A stretch of 64,000 nt of DNA from CBDCTM01 sp965222005 (GCA_965222005.1 OZ244935.1:5456001-5520000), one strand, 5' to 3'. Counted from the stretch's first letter, positions 1-9,352 are shown. Notes: a model not told the origin generated them from the sequence alone. Program-made: numbers and translations.

Positions 1-282
1 TATAACCGAATTATTATTGAATTTCCAGATAGCAAAACAATAGAATTTTACATAACAACGTCCACCCCGCAAGAAGTTAATCCAGGAGAATCTAGATCGT
101 GGAGATATGACTTACATTCTGTTTTATCATATGTGTATGAGCCTATTTATGGCAAAGGAGCTCAGGTAAAAGTATCTTGGAAAGTAATGGATGTGTCCTC
201 CCCGATAACAATTGAAAGAAATAACACAAGCGTTTTTATGTACAAGTACAAGGTATCAGAACCAATAATCATAAAATTGTAG
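1..282 (+). CDS. C-terminal part of a small hypothetical protein (5' end outside window)
   Basis: Frame 1 is open from the left edge to a TAG at 280-282, giving 93 residues with no start in view. I do not recognise the family. The end of the protein has the pattern SW-x-Y-D...WKV-x-D, followed by an Asn/Ser-rich stretch and a final hydrophobic strand. The same pattern occurs at the end of the protein at 2199-2708 (SW-x-F-D...WKV-x-D), so the two appear to be diverged paralogues on either side of the metalloprotease relic and its insertion sequence. It is probably secreted or a lipoprotein by analogy with that paralogue. This is inference, because the N-terminus is missing. Confidence 0.6.
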   Translation, partial: YNRIIIEFPDSKTIEFYITTSTPQEVNPGESRSWRYDLHSVLSYVYEPIYGKGAQVKVSWKVMDVSSPITIERNNTSVFMYKYKVSEPIIIKL

Positions 283-304
283 TACCTGCATATCGGTTGA
301 TTGA

Positions 305-765
305 CCAACAAAGAGAGGAAAATTTGTTGTGCTGGAATTACCGAAGGTTTTGCTTTCTATACTCAGAATAAGATGGTTCGGGATCATTGATTTTGAGGGC
401 CCGCTTGAATGACGTGGTCGGGCAGGTATGTTGATAAAGAAAGTGATTATATTTTCCCAAAGCACTTTGGACCGGTATAATGATGGAGCCGATTTAATTT
501 TTTCTAATGGTTAGCAGTTGTAGCAATGGCTGAAACTTTAGTTCATGAATTCGGACATCAGTTTAAGATTGATGATAATACAATTCCCCATTCAGACGAG
601 AAACCCTCAACTATTGTCAATTGGAATCACCCAACTAATCCTGATAAATGTATAAGTACACATTCTCACAAATTATATATTCATCCTCCAGGATTCTGTA
701 AAGAAGAGATTGATGATAATTGTTTCTATCAAATTAGAATGGTAGCCAGCAATTCTTGCTATTAA
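305..765 (+). pseudogene. Frameshifted HExxH zinc-metalloprotease-like gene, 3' end cut by an IS
   Basis: The intact-looking part (526-765) encodes MAETLVHEFGHQF, whose HEFGH is a classic HExxH zinc-binding motif, followed by Asp/His/Cys-rich sequence. Upstream, frame 2 (305-510) reads as plausible protein ending YNDGADLIFSNG, but it has an in-frame TGA at 410-412. Joining it to the HEFGH frame needs a frameshift near 508-510, after which the reading becomes LAVVAMAETLVHEFGH. The last codons and the stop at 763-765 come from the left end of the IS at 748-2155. Removing the IS and one duplication copy restores an ending IRMVADPM with a TAA at 2176-2178. The gene therefore carries a stop, a frameshift and an insertion and is almost certainly dead. 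No third metzincin His is visible at the usual spacing, so the peptidase family is uncertain. Confidence 0.65.
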
Positions 766-2155
766 AGGAAAAAAAATATGACTGTAAAAAAATGAGTATA
801 TATCTTAGCTATCAAAAGAGATAGCCTATGGTTGACAAATTAATACAAGGTATAAAAATAGGTTTTGACCAAGTAAAAGAGCATCGTTATAAAAATGCCC
901 AAATATCATTAGGAGATTATTTGCAATCAGCTTTGGCGATGTTTCATTTAAAAGATGCTTCTTTACACCAGTACCGAATTAACTATCCTCAGCGCGAAGA
1001 AAACTTACAGCAAATATACGATGTGAACTTTCTTCCATCAGATAGTGCTATTCGAGAAGGTATAGATGGGGTATCCCCTGACGATATTCAAAAGTGTTTT
1101 GGGATCGCTCATCAAGAGCTAAGCAATGACGGCATCATGGATGATTATAAGGTATTAGGGCGATACCAAGCCCTCCCTTTTGACGGTACTCAACACTATT
1201 GTAGTGCCAAAACACCCTGTGAACATTGCTTGAAAAAGGAGTATCGCAATAAAAAGGGGGAGGTTACAAAAATAACCTATTCCCATCAGGCCTTAGCTGC
1301 AGTAATGGTGCATCCTGATCATAAAGAAGTATTTCCAATAGCCTGTGAAGCCATTGTTAAACAGGATGGCTCCCAAAAGAATGACTGTGAACTTAATGCT
1401 TCTAAGCGCCTCATTCCAAAGGTTCGCCAGATGCTTCCCATTGAAGAATATGAATTGCTCGGCATTTTTGACGGTCTATATCCTAATGGTCCACACATTA
1501 AGTTATTAGGCGACTATCAAATGCGCTATATCATTGGCATTCAGGATGGTTATGTATTAATTCAAGTGGATGCACTCAAAGCTAAAGATGCCTTACAAAC
1601 TCATATGTGGAATGAGTCAAAGGGTAAAAAAGCGATAGCCCGTTGGGCTAATGACCTAATACTCAATGGACAGCACCAGCAAATTAACACCAACTACTTT
1701 GAATACGAAGAATTTGATTCTGATGGTAAACGAACCTATTTCAACTCTTGGATAACAGACATTCCCATTGACCAAGACAACATAATGGAGTTAGTCAAGG
1801 TGGGACGTAGCCGTTGGAAAATTGAAAACGAAACGTTTAATACCCTTAAAAATCAAGGGTATCATTTAGAGCATTCATATGGTCATGGCAAAAAGTACCT
1901 CGCAACTAATTTTATGTTGCTCACTTTTTTAGCATTCCTCGTTGACCAGATTGCTCAAAAATTAGACAAGGCCTTCAAAAAGGCATGGACTTATTGCAAA
2001 ACCAAAAAAAACCTTTGGGAAAAAATTCGACAGGTCTTTGATGTGTTACCTTGTATGTCAATGAACGTTATTTACCGATTTATCGCCAGGGAAATCAAAA
2101 TCAGCCTCCCTAGGCTCGAATAAATATTTACTTTTTTCTAATAGCGAGAATCGCT
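748..2155 (+). mobile_element. IS4-like insertion sequence (about 1.4 kb), complete with target duplication
   Basis: The left end AGCAATTCTTGCTATTA (748-764) and the right end TAATAGCGAGAATCGCT (2139-2155) are inverted repeats with two mismatches over 17 bp. Both ends are flanked by the direct repeat GAATGGTAGC (737-746 and 2156-2165), a 10-bp target duplication that may be 11 bp with a C/A difference. A single transposase gene (828-2123) fills the element. Duplications of 9-12 bp are typical of IS4-type elements. The clear ends and intact gene suggest a fairly recent insertion. It landed five codons before the original stop of the metalloprotease-like gene. Confidence 0.85.
828..2123 (+). 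CDS. IS4-like DDE transposase
   Basis: A 431-residue transposase that cuts and joins the ends of the surrounding IS. The DDE catalytic core is visible as LPFDGTQHY (first Asp, about residue 119), LLGIFDGLYPNG (second Asp, about residue 214) and a late RWKIENETFNTLKNQG block with the catalytic Glu, followed by a G-HGK segment and hydrophobic helices. That last block resembles the YREK region of IS4-type enzymes. A CxxC pair (CEHC) after the first Asp may structure the insertion domain. The frame is intact from ATG to TAA and fills the space between the inverted repeats. The exact IS subgroup cannot be set without a database comparison. Confidence 0.85.
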   Translation: MVDKLIQGIKIGFDQVKEHRYKNAQISLGDYLQSALAMFHLKDASLHQYRINYPQREENLQQIYDVNFLPSDSAIREGIDGVSPDDIQKCFGIAHQELSNDGIMDDYKVLGRYQALPFDGTQHYCSAKTPCEHCLKKEYRNKKGEVTKITYSHQALAAVMVHPDHKEVFPIACEAIVKQDGSQKNDCELNASKRLIPKVRQMLPIEEYELLGIFDGLYPNGPHIKLLGDYQMRYIIGIQDGYVLIQVDALKAKDALQTHMWNESKGKKAIARWANDLILNGQHQQINTNYFEYEEFDSDGKRTYFNSWITDIPIDQDNIMELVKVGRSRWKIENETFNTLKNQGYHLEHSYGHGKKYLATNFMLLTFLAFLVDQIAQKLDKAFKKAWTYCKTKKNLWEKIRQVFDVLPCMSMNVIYRFIAREIKISLPRLE

Positions 2156-2198
2156 GAATGGTAGCAGATCCAATGTAAACAAAGTTAAACTATTCAAA

Positions 2199-2708
2199 AT
2201 GATCTGTAAATTAACTTCTAAAATCATAGTTGGTACTAGCATTACACTTATTTTTTGTTTTGGTTGTCTCTTTTCAAAAAAGAATAGACAAATAATACCC
2301 GAGCATGAACAAAGACAATTTCAAAAAAATCTAAACTTATCTCCTAGTCTAACTATTAGGAATGCTGGAAAAAATGGAGTTTATAGCTTTTTATTAGAAA
2401 ATAAAGCAAGTGAGGAAATAATTACATCTGAAATCGCTACGACTTTGAATTCAATACTATTCATATTGCCTGATAAAAGAATTCTTGATTATTACTGGAA
2501 TCATGGAGAAAAAGTAAGTGTTCTACCGAATGAAGAAGTAAGTTGGGAATTTGATGTTAAAGAACTTCTTCAAACGTTTAGCCAAACACCTAATAGTGAG
2601 TATAAATTCATCTGGAAAGTGACCGACCTAAACAGATTACGCTCAAATAATTCTGAATTGCAAAAAAACGCAACCTACTTCTCTGATACCATGAAAATTG
2701 TATTCTGA
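2199..2708 (+). CDS. Hypothetical secreted protein or lipoprotein
   Basis: A 169-residue protein that starts with a positively charged, hydrophobic signal-like segment ending in CFGC (residues 20-23), so it may be lipid-anchored at Cys23, although the lipobox is not canonical. The rest is a soluble, probably beta-rich domain. The SW-x-F-D...WKV-x-D segment near the end matches the partial protein at 1-282, marking a two-member family at this locus. It begins 21 bp after the restored stop of the metalloprotease relic, so it may once have been co-transcribed with it. I do not recognise a function. Confidence 0.6.
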   Translation: MICKLTSKIIVGTSITLIFCFGCLFSKKNRQIIPEHEQRQFQKNLNLSPSLTIRNAGKNGVYSFLLENKASEEIITSEIATTLNSILFILPDKRILDYYWNHGEKVSVLPNEEVSWEFDVKELLQTFSQTPNSEYKFIWKVTDLNRLRSNNSELQKNATYFSDTMKIVF

Positions 2709-2744
2709 TTGGTGCTTAGCCTTAATAAACAATTCTATTGGAAT

Positions 2745-3059
2745 ATGCTAAAGAATAGTTTTATAACAATGATCTATATCGTAACAATATTCAATGTGTT
2801 ACCTTTAAATATTACAGGAGGTGTTTCCCCTTATACGTTTTTATGGAACACTGGAGCTACTTCCTCTACATTAACACATTTAAATCCCGGTTCCTATACT
2901 GTTAGTGTATCAGATGCTACAGGTTGTGTTTCTACTAAAAGTATAGCTGTTTATAATGATATCGTCGTTCTCCCTGCTTTTGGGACTTGGGGCGATAATC
3001 TAGGAGGCTGTATCTTAACAGAATACTGCCCTGGAGATGAACTATCATGCATGGTATGA
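2745..3059 (+). pseudogene. Orphan SprB-repeat fragment
   Basis: From ATG 2745 (a TTG at 2709 is also in frame) this short ORF encodes a hydrophobic start and then one SprB-type surface repeat: ITGGVSPYTFLWNTGAT, then LNPGSYTVSVSDATGC. It ends in a short Cys-containing tail. SprB repeats normally occur in long arrays within T9SS-exported adhesins, which have a real signal peptide and a C-terminal sorting domain. Here there is a single repeat and no sorting domain, so this is probably the stump of a larger gene. It could be a small intact protein, but that is less likely. Confidence 0.55.
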
Positions 3060-3108
3060 GAATTAACAGAATTACTAGTAAAAGGGGGTTTGGGTAAAAT
3101 ACATATTA

Positions 3109-3603
3109 TTATTTTTTGAATATTAAAAAAGCAGGTAATTCGCTGTTGTTATTATATTCGATAGTATTGTAATACGCAGTAAAATGACTGATTTTCTGAA
3201 TATTGCATTCCGCGGATTTTATTGTATAATATAATTGAATAGTATCTATATCTATGGGCATTGCTAAATTGTTAGAATCATTAAAATATAAATAATAAGT
3301 TTTTGAAAGAGAAAGGCCAATAGAATCTTGGTTTAAGTTGGCGTCTAAAACGAAACTGATATTCCCGTTTGGCCTAATTAATAGATTGATAGGTCTTTGG
3401 CCATTACTTTCAATTAGATCAACAGAGTCAGGGAGATACCTACCTCCAACACTGCTAATGATACTTTCACTTGTCAATGAATCGACAATGATCATGACTA
3501 TCTCCGTATCATATATTTGAAGAGGGTCATTGCAATTTTTTTCAGAATTTGAACAATTAACAAATAGAAAAGCAATTAAATAAATTAGTAATTGTTTTTG
3601 CAT
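3109..3603 (-). CDS. Hypothetical lipoprotein
   Basis: A protein of 164 residues if started at the ATG at 3601-3603, which gives MQKQLLIYLIAFLFVNC, a good lipoprotein signal with the lipid-bearing Cys at position 17. An in-frame ATG 63 bp upstream would put a non-signal stretch in front and is unlikely. The mature part is polar, Asn/Ser/Asp-rich and predicted beta-rich. I do not recognise the family. It is convergent with the SprB fragment and lies between insertion sequences. Its A/T content is higher than that of the housekeeping genes further right, as in the neighbouring accessory genes. Confidence 0.6.
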   Translation of the reverse strand: MQKQLLIYLIAFLFVNCSNSEKNCNDPLQIYDTEIVMIIVDSLTSESIISSVGGRYLPDSVDLIESNGQRPINLLIRPNGNISFVLDANLNQDSIGLSLSKTYYLYFNDSNNLAMPIDIDTIQLYYTIKSAECNIQKISHFTAYYNTIEYNNNSELPAFLIFKK

Positions 3604-3838
3604 GTTAGTAGTATAGTTTATTATATGAAAAAAATAGTTGAACTCAATGTTACTTACTTTATACATTTACCGATTGAAAAATAATTGGTGACAACGCCAG
3701 TTGTCAAAAAACCAACGAGGTTAATTTACTCAAAACAAAAAACAACCTGTTTCCATGTCTATAACGTGAATATATAACTTCTATTTTGTTTTTAATATGA
3801 TAAATAAAGGCTAAAAGTGATTTCATTTGGTCAAGGAG

Positions 3839-4923
3839 CTAAAGAGCGCCAAAAGCGAATAAAATCATCCGTTTAAAATTTTCAGTATATCTGTAGCCTC
3901 TAGCGGCTCTTTTAATAAATTGAATTTTGGAGTTCATGCCTTCCAGTAATCCATTAGTTACGTTGGATTCTACGAAGTTAACAATGCCTCTAAAATGCTT
4001 ATAAATGGATTTGCAAAGGCGATCCATGTTGAATAAATCCTTAGTTCGGTCGGCCCAATAAGATAAAAAGCAGCAGCTTCATTACAATTGGGTTGAATCC
4101 AGAGTTGGTCTAGCTCTTTGAGATGATATTCAAGCAATTGTTTATCTACTTTTTTAGATTTCCACAAAGGCTTAAAATATCTATTGATAAGTTGAACAAC
4201 ATGGAATCGGTCAAAAGTCATTCGAGCATCTGAAAAGTGAGTTTTGACTCCTGAAATAAAAGCAGGAGACATATCTATAGAAAACTCCTTTATAGAATGG
4301 ATCGACTTGCCTAAAAGCTGAAGTTCTTTTGCGTATGCTGCAACTGCTTCAGATGACCGACCATCCTGAATATCAAGGATTTGTCCATTTTCTAAATTGA
4401 CAAATAGGCTAATATAGGTATGTCCTTTTTTAGTAGAAGTCTCGTCTAGGCCTACTTTTTGAGCAAGCTCTGCTGCTCGTTGTTCATATCGATCTAAGGT
4501 GTAATGATCATAGATGGTACGAACTCGTTGAGGATAGATCTTAAAGAACTTTGCCGTTGTTTTTTGACAATTCGTTAGACGAAGTAAGTCTAATACTTCT
4601 TGTTCAAACAACAGGGTAAAGCCACTCCCTTTACGAGACCAGGGAACTTCTATAACTGCTGTTTTTCCAGTTCGCTTATCTAAAAAAACGGGTAAATTAG
4701 CTTTTAGGTAGCATGGGTATTGAAACATACTTAAATGCTGCCACGACTTTTCATACGAAGAATGTTTCGTGTGAAATCTACTTGGTCGGTAGTCCTTGTC
4801 AATTTCAATTGTGAATGTAACGCTTGATGTCTTTCCATCAAGTTTTTTATGCTCTATTTGTCCTAAACTAAATGGGTACTCTAGACCTAAAGATTCTATC
4901 AATAATGAGTGAAGTATATCCAT
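3839..4923 (-). pseudogene. ISL3-family transposase, frameshifted
   Basis: Read on the minus strand, the first 317 residues carry ISL3-type features: an N-terminal Cys-poor domain, a helix-turn-helix area, then VGLDETSTKKGH (first Asp), FSIDMSPAFISG (second Asp) and FDRFHVVQLIN. The C-terminal piece (3839-4027), with NGLLEGMNSKIQFIKRAARGY, holds the catalytic Glu and is in another frame. The frames meet at a run of five T (minus strand, about 4065-4070): a -1 step there gives AAAFLSYWADRTKDLFN, as expected for the family. Either one T has been lost or a -1 ribosomal slip occurs. No element ends could be defined. The IS21-type element at 4951 sits only 27 bp upstream of the start codon and probably lies within this element's left end. 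Confidence 0.8.
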
Positions 4924-4956
4924 CTTTTTGATGGCTAAGTTCGCTCTCTATGTAAA

Positions 4957-5135
4957 ATCCGGCCATACTGACCCACCCATTTCGGAGTTGTTGACCCACC
5001 CCCAATTAGGGCAAATGTTAGTAACATTTCGGTCATACTGACCCACCTAAGCTTGTTAGGAGGAGCCGTCATTCCGGCATATTGACCCCCTTGATTTGTT
5101 TTAGGCGACTGTCATTCCGGCGTACTGACCCGCCT
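4957..5135. repeat. Multiple terminal repeats of IS21-like element A (left end)
   Basis: Five copies of a block of about 22 bp, ATTTCGG followed by about five bases and then TTGACCCACCC or a close variant, follow each other at the left end. Two more lie in inverted orientation at the right end (10200-10249). Such repeated sites are the known binding sites for the IstA transposase in IS21-family elements. Confidence 0.8.
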
Positions 5136-5207
5136 TATATATAGTGGATACTTACGATTAAATAGCCATGTTCGCAGTTTTTTTCAAGCAAAAAAACGGT
5201 CAAGAAC

Positions 5208-5876
5208 ATGGGACAATTTAAACGTATGGATCAAGTAAGAACGATTATTAAAACCTATATCAGCACGAGTTCTCTTCGCGCCACAGCAAGTAGATTACAA
5301 GTTTCTAAAAACACAGTGAAGCATTATGTAAGACTTGGGAAAGCCTTTGATGAAGATCTTGCGCGAGTTCTTTCATTGGACGATTCCGCTTTCACTGCGG
5401 TGTTTTATCCCTCTAAAAATACAGTGGCTGAACAACGAAAAGAGGCTTTTAAAAGTAAGATTGATGATTGGATAAAAGAATTAAAACGAGTGGGTGTAAC
5501 TCGCTATTTATTGTGGGAGGAGTACATCGAAGAACACCCAGATGGTTATAGTTACACTCAATTTTGTGAACACTTTAAACGCGAGATAGGACGACGAGAT
5601 TTGACGATTAGCTTAGCGCACCAAGCAGGTAATGTCATGCAAGTAGACTTCGCTGGAAAGAAAATGCGATGGGTAGATTTAACTACTGGAGAAGTTCATG
5701 AATGCGAAGTTTTGGTAGCGGTGATGCCACATAGTCAATATACTTTTGCCATCGCACTTCCCTCTCAAAAGGTAGCTGACTTTATTTATGGATTAAATCA
5801 AGCGCTTCTTTTTTTCGGTAAACTACCTCAAGTTATTTTATCCGATAATCTAAAATCATATGTTAGTCGAGCTGAT
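5208..5876 (+). pseudogene. istA: istA of IS21-like element A, 5' part
   Basis: The N-terminal 223 residues of an IstA transposase: a helix-turn-helix (RATASRLQVSKNTVKHYVRLG, about residues 21-41) and the start of the integrase core with MQVDFAGKKM (first catalytic Asp) and VILSDNLKSYV (second Asp). The reading is broken at codon SRAD by the inner IS21-like element, which adds a false tail ending at 5915. Joining this part to 8456-9352 gives an uninterrupted protein of about 521 residues, the usual IstA size. As it stands, element A cannot make an intact IstA. Confidence 0.85.
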
Positions 5877-5883
5877 TGGCTAA

Positions 5884-5984
5884 ACCGGAGCAAAATGTGC
5901 CACCAAAACCGGTGAAAATGTGCCACTGATTCCGGAGCAAGTTGTGCCAAAAAAACCAGCTGACCGGAGCAAAATGTGCCACTT
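5884..5984. repeat. Multiple terminal repeats of IS21-like element B (left end)
   Basis: Four copies of a CCGGAGCAAAATGTGCCAC-type block of about 22 bp lie at the left end. Two inverted copies lie at the right end (about 8400-8445). They are expected to bind IstA during synapsis of the ends. Confidence 0.8.
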
Positions 5985-6043
5985 TAGTTAAAAGAGTCGA
6001 TTTCTATTCGGTGTTTTACTGAAAAATAAAACAGTAAAACACT

Positions 6044-7597
6044 ATGGCGAACCAACGAATAGGGATCATGCAAATCAGACAATTATTACAACTCAAAATT
6101 CGAGGCGAGAGCAACCGGAGCATCAGCCGGTTGTTAGGTATTCATCGCAATACGATCAATGAATACGTACGCCTGTTAAAAGCCACAGGCCGGTCATATG
6201 AAGTACTTGGACAGTTAGATGACCGATCACTGGAAGAGTTGTTTCCGGGCGTTAGCACGACGGATAAAGATCGTTATCAGACTTTGAGTAGCTACTTTCC
6301 TTATTTTCGTAAAGAGCTCAAAAAGGTAGGTTGTACGCGTCTTACCTTATGGAGGGAGTATCTAAGCCGTCACCCCGACGGATATCGCTCTTCCCAGTTT
6401 AACGAACACTTGAACCGTTGGCTTCAACAAGTGGACGGCTCAGGAAAACTGGTGCATAAAGCCGGAGATAAACTATATGTAGATTATACCGGCAAGAAGT
6501 TATTTTTCGTAGATATGGAGACTGGAGAACAAATCGAGGTGGAGGTATTTGTAGCCACCTTGCCTTGTAGTGGGTATACTTATGTGGAAGCGACCCCTTC
6601 TCAGAAAGGGGAAGATTTTATTGACTCGATGAACAACTGCCTGAAGTTTATGGGAGGTGTCCCCAGGAGTATTGTGGTGGATAATCTCAAATCGGCAGTT
6701 ACCAAGGGCAGTAAATATGAACCGGTTTTGAACAAGACATTTTCAGATTTTGCACTGCATTACGGTTGTTCGATTAATCCTACTCGAACGTATTGTCCAC
6801 AAGACAAAGCATTGGTAGAAAATGCCGTCAAGCTGGTATACCAACGTATTTTTTATCCCCTCTCCAAACAGATCTTTTTCTCTTTAACAGAGTTGAATAA
6901 AGCCATTGCTGAGTTGTTGGAAGACTATAATGACCGAATGTTCAGTCAGATAAAGCTGACTCGCCGTCAGCAGTTTCATGATATTGAAAAAGAGGAGCTC
7001 TTACCACTTGCCGCCCAGCCTTACGAACTTAGGTACTATAAAATAGCAACCGTACAAAAAATGGGACATGTCTACTTATCCGCCGACAGGCACTACTACA
7101 GCGTCCCCCATCGATTTATTGGTAAAAAGGTAGAGGTGCAATACAACACCAAAACGGTAGAGGTCTTCTATGCTAAAGAACGTATCGCCACTCACAGAAG
7201 AGACCCTCGCCCCGGGCGCTATACCACCATCAGTAAACACATGAAAAGCACCCATCGATTTTACAACGACTGGTCGCCGGAGTTCTTTCAAAAATGGGCC
7301 CGCAAATACGGTGAGGATGTAGAATATTACATCAAAGGATTGATCCAACAAGCGACCTATCCCGAAGTAGCTTACAAGCAGTGCATGGGCATTTTGCAAT
7401 TGGTCAAGGATTATCCTGTCGACCGGCTTCAAAGTGCTGTTATTCGCGCTCGTCAATATCCCTACTTCAGTTATAGTACCGTTAGGGATATTTTGAAAAA
7501 CAATATGGACCTGGAGCAGGATCTGTTCCAGGCCACAACCAAGACAACAACCATCCCGGAACATGACAATATCCGAGGCAGTCAATATTACACTTAA
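6044..7597 (+). CDS. istA: IS21-family transposase IstA (element B)
   Basis: The intact 517-residue transposase of the inner element. A helix-turn-helix (SNRSISRLLGIHRNTINEYV, about residues 25-44) precedes an RNase-H-like integrase core with KLYVDYTGKKLF (Asp), SIVVDNLKSAV (Asp) and PQDKALVENAVK (Glu). A C-terminal beta domain (YYSVPHRFIGKKVEV) follows. It acts with IstB, encoded 22 bp downstream, to cut and join element ends. Length, motifs and operon order are all standard, so the element may still be able to move. Confidence 0.95.
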   Translation: MANQRIGIMQIRQLLQLKIRGESNRSISRLLGIHRNTINEYVRLLKATGRSYEVLGQLDDRSLEELFPGVSTTDKDRYQTLSSYFPYFRKELKKVGCTRLTLWREYLSRHPDGYRSSQFNEHLNRWLQQVDGSGKLVHKAGDKLYVDYTGKKLFFVDMETGEQIEVEVFVATLPCSGYTYVEATPSQKGEDFIDSMNNCLKFMGGVPRSIVVDNLKSAVTKGSKYEPVLNKTFSDFALHYGCSINPTRTYCPQDKALVENAVKLVYQRIFYPLSKQIFFSLTELNKAIAELLEDYNDRMFSQIKLTRRQQFHDIEKEELLPLAAQPYELRYYKIATVQKMGHVYLSADRHYYSVPHRFIGKKVEVQYNTKTVEVFYAKERIATHRRDPRPGRYTTISKHMKSTHRFYNDWSPEFFQKWARKYGEDVEYYIKGLIQQATYPEVAYKQCMGILQLVKDYPVDRLQSAVIRARQYPYFSYSTVRDILKNNMDLEQDLFQATTKTTTIPEHDNIRGSQYYT

Positions 7598-7619
7598 ACC
7601 TTTCTAAAAATTTACAACA

Positions 7620-8357
7620 ATGAATACACAAACCACAGTAGAAAAGCTAAAAACAATGCGACTCAAAGGCATGGCCCATATCCATCACCTCAGTATGCAA
7701 GACAACCTTTACCAGGACTATACCCTGGATCAGTACACTGCTCTGCTGGCTGACCAGGAATGGGAATACCGGCAAAACCGGAAAATGGAGAATCTGATCA
7801 AACGAGCTCACTTCCGCTCCGGTGCCGCCATTGCCAATGTCGATTTTACCACTCCTCGCGGACTGGACAAAAATTACTTCAACCGACTGGCCACTTTGGA
7901 CTTTATTCAGAAACACCAAAATCTGATTATCATCGGTCCCACCGGAACGGGCAAGACCTACCTGGCTCAAGCCCTCGGACATCAGGCTTGTATACAACTA
8001 CACAAAACCCAATACTACACCATGAGTAATTTATCCGATCAGGTCAGACTGGCCAAAATTGAAGGCAACTACCAACGGCTAATCAAAACGATCAAACAAA
8101 CCGCTTTACTCATTATCGATGATTTTGGTCTCAGCGAAATAGATAATATCATCAGGCAGGCGCTCATGGATATTGTCGAATACAAGTACGACCAATCATC
8201 CATTATCATCACTTCTCAAATCCCTGTGGGCAAATGGCATGAATTGATTGGTGAGGGCACTATTGCCGATGCTATCCTGGATAGATTGGTGCATTCTTCA
8301 CATAGAATCACTCTCTCGGGAGAGTCTATGCGCAAGGCAAAAGGAGTAAACAGCTAA
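7620..8357 (+). CDS. istB: IS21-family ATP-binding helper IstB (element B)
   Basis: A 245-residue DnaC-like AAA+ ATPase that selects target DNA and stimulates IstA. The Walker A motif GPTGTGKT lies near residue 103 and the Walker B motif LLIIDDFGL near residue 163. An arginine-rich C-terminal part contains ILDRLVHSSHRI. It follows istA by 22 bp in the usual istAB operon. It is intact and is the more diverged of the two IstB copies here (compare 9440-10174). Confidence 0.95.
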   Translation: MNTQTTVEKLKTMRLKGMAHIHHLSMQDNLYQDYTLDQYTALLADQEWEYRQNRKMENLIKRAHFRSGAAIANVDFTTPRGLDKNYFNRLATLDFIQKHQNLIIIGPTGTGKTYLAQALGHQACIQLHKTQYYTMSNLSDQVRLAKIEGNYQRLIKTIKQTALLIIDDFGLSEIDNIIRQALMDIVEYKYDQSSIIITSQIPVGKWHELIGEGTIADAILDRLVHSSHRITLSGESMRKAKGVNS

Positions 8358-8455
8358 TATTTTTTAACTTTGAGAATAGATTATCGACTCTTCACAACCG
8401 TGGCACAGTTTGCTCCGGAAACCGTGGCACAAGTTTACCGGAATATACAGCTGAT

Positions 8456-9352
8456 AAATACGAACCTACTTTTAATGAATTATGTGTACAATTAGCTGCA
8501 CATTATCAGCTCGATTTAAGTGCCACTCGCGTTGGAAAACCCAAAGATAAAGCGAGTGTAGAAAACATGGTGAATACGGTTTACAGACGCATTTATGCTC
8601 CATTGAGAAACGAGACTTTTCATAGTATAGAGGAGTTAAATGCAGCAATCACAGAGCAGCTAAGCCAACATAATAATAAACCCTATCAACAAAAACAAGG
8701 TACACGCAAAAGTGTTTTTGAAGCTTTTGAATTGCCTGTAATGAGATCACTCCCTTGTGATCTGTTTGAACTTAAAAAGACCATCACACCTCAAGTTAGA
8801 AGGAACTATCATGTTTTTCTAGGAGAGGACAAAGCTTTTTACTCTGTCCCTTTTCAATATGCAAAACAACAAGCGACCGTCATTTACACCTCAAAAAATG
8901 TAGAGGTATATATTGATAATCAACGGGTTGCAACTCACAAGCGAGTTTACTACACCGGGTCACAACAGTACCAGACAAAAATGGAACATATGCCTCGGTC
9001 GCACAGGGAGTGGAAAAAAGCAAAAGGCTTTGATGCCGCTTATTTTCTTAGTCAGGCTGAGCAAATAGGTCCTGCTACTCGCTGGGCTATCCAGCATATT
9101 CTACTCTCCAGAATCCATGAAGCCCAATCTTATGGTAGCTGCCAAGGTATTTTAGGTTTTGCAAAAAAGTATAATTCTGAACGTTTGGAGCGAGCTGCTC
9201 TTCGTTGCCAAAAAGCAGATAAGGCAAGCTATTACATGATCAAAAATATCTTAGTTCGAAAACTCGACACCGTTGATGATCAACTTGAATTATTTGACTC
9301 ACTCACAATAGGGGAACACGAAAATATAAGAGGCCCTGAGGCTTATCAATAG
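8456..9352 (+). pseudogene. istA: istA of IS21-like element A, 3' part
   Basis: This segment resumes the split IstA at KYEPTFNEL directly after the right-hand GCTGAT duplication. It contains the third catalytic residue region (KPKDKASVENMVNTVY, with the Glu) and the beta-rich C-terminal domain with FYSVPFQYAKQQATV. An internal ATG at 8567 gives a 261-residue open frame, but this is a fragment and not an independent gene. istB of element A starts 87 bp after its stop. Confidence 0.85.

Larger units (their letters stand above)
5877..8449 (+). mobile_element. IS21-family element B, complete, inserted in istA of element A
   Basis: A 2573-bp element that begins TGGCTAAACCGGAGC and ends with the inverted counterpart TGTATATTCCGGTAAAC (minus strand from 8449). 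It is flanked by direct repeats GCTGAT at 5871-5876 and 8450-8455. It carries intact istA (6044-7597) and istB (7620-8357) genes and has IS21 termini with multiple repeats. Its sequence differs clearly from element A, so this is an insertion by a different IS21 species and not an internal duplication. Confidence 0.92.

Noticed and set aside
3719..3760. GGTTAA at 3719 as the outer end of the ISL3-type element, matching GGTTAAAAAAG (minus strand) near 10268
   Set aside because: Only about six bases agree and no flanking 8-bp duplication is present, so the element ends remain undefined.
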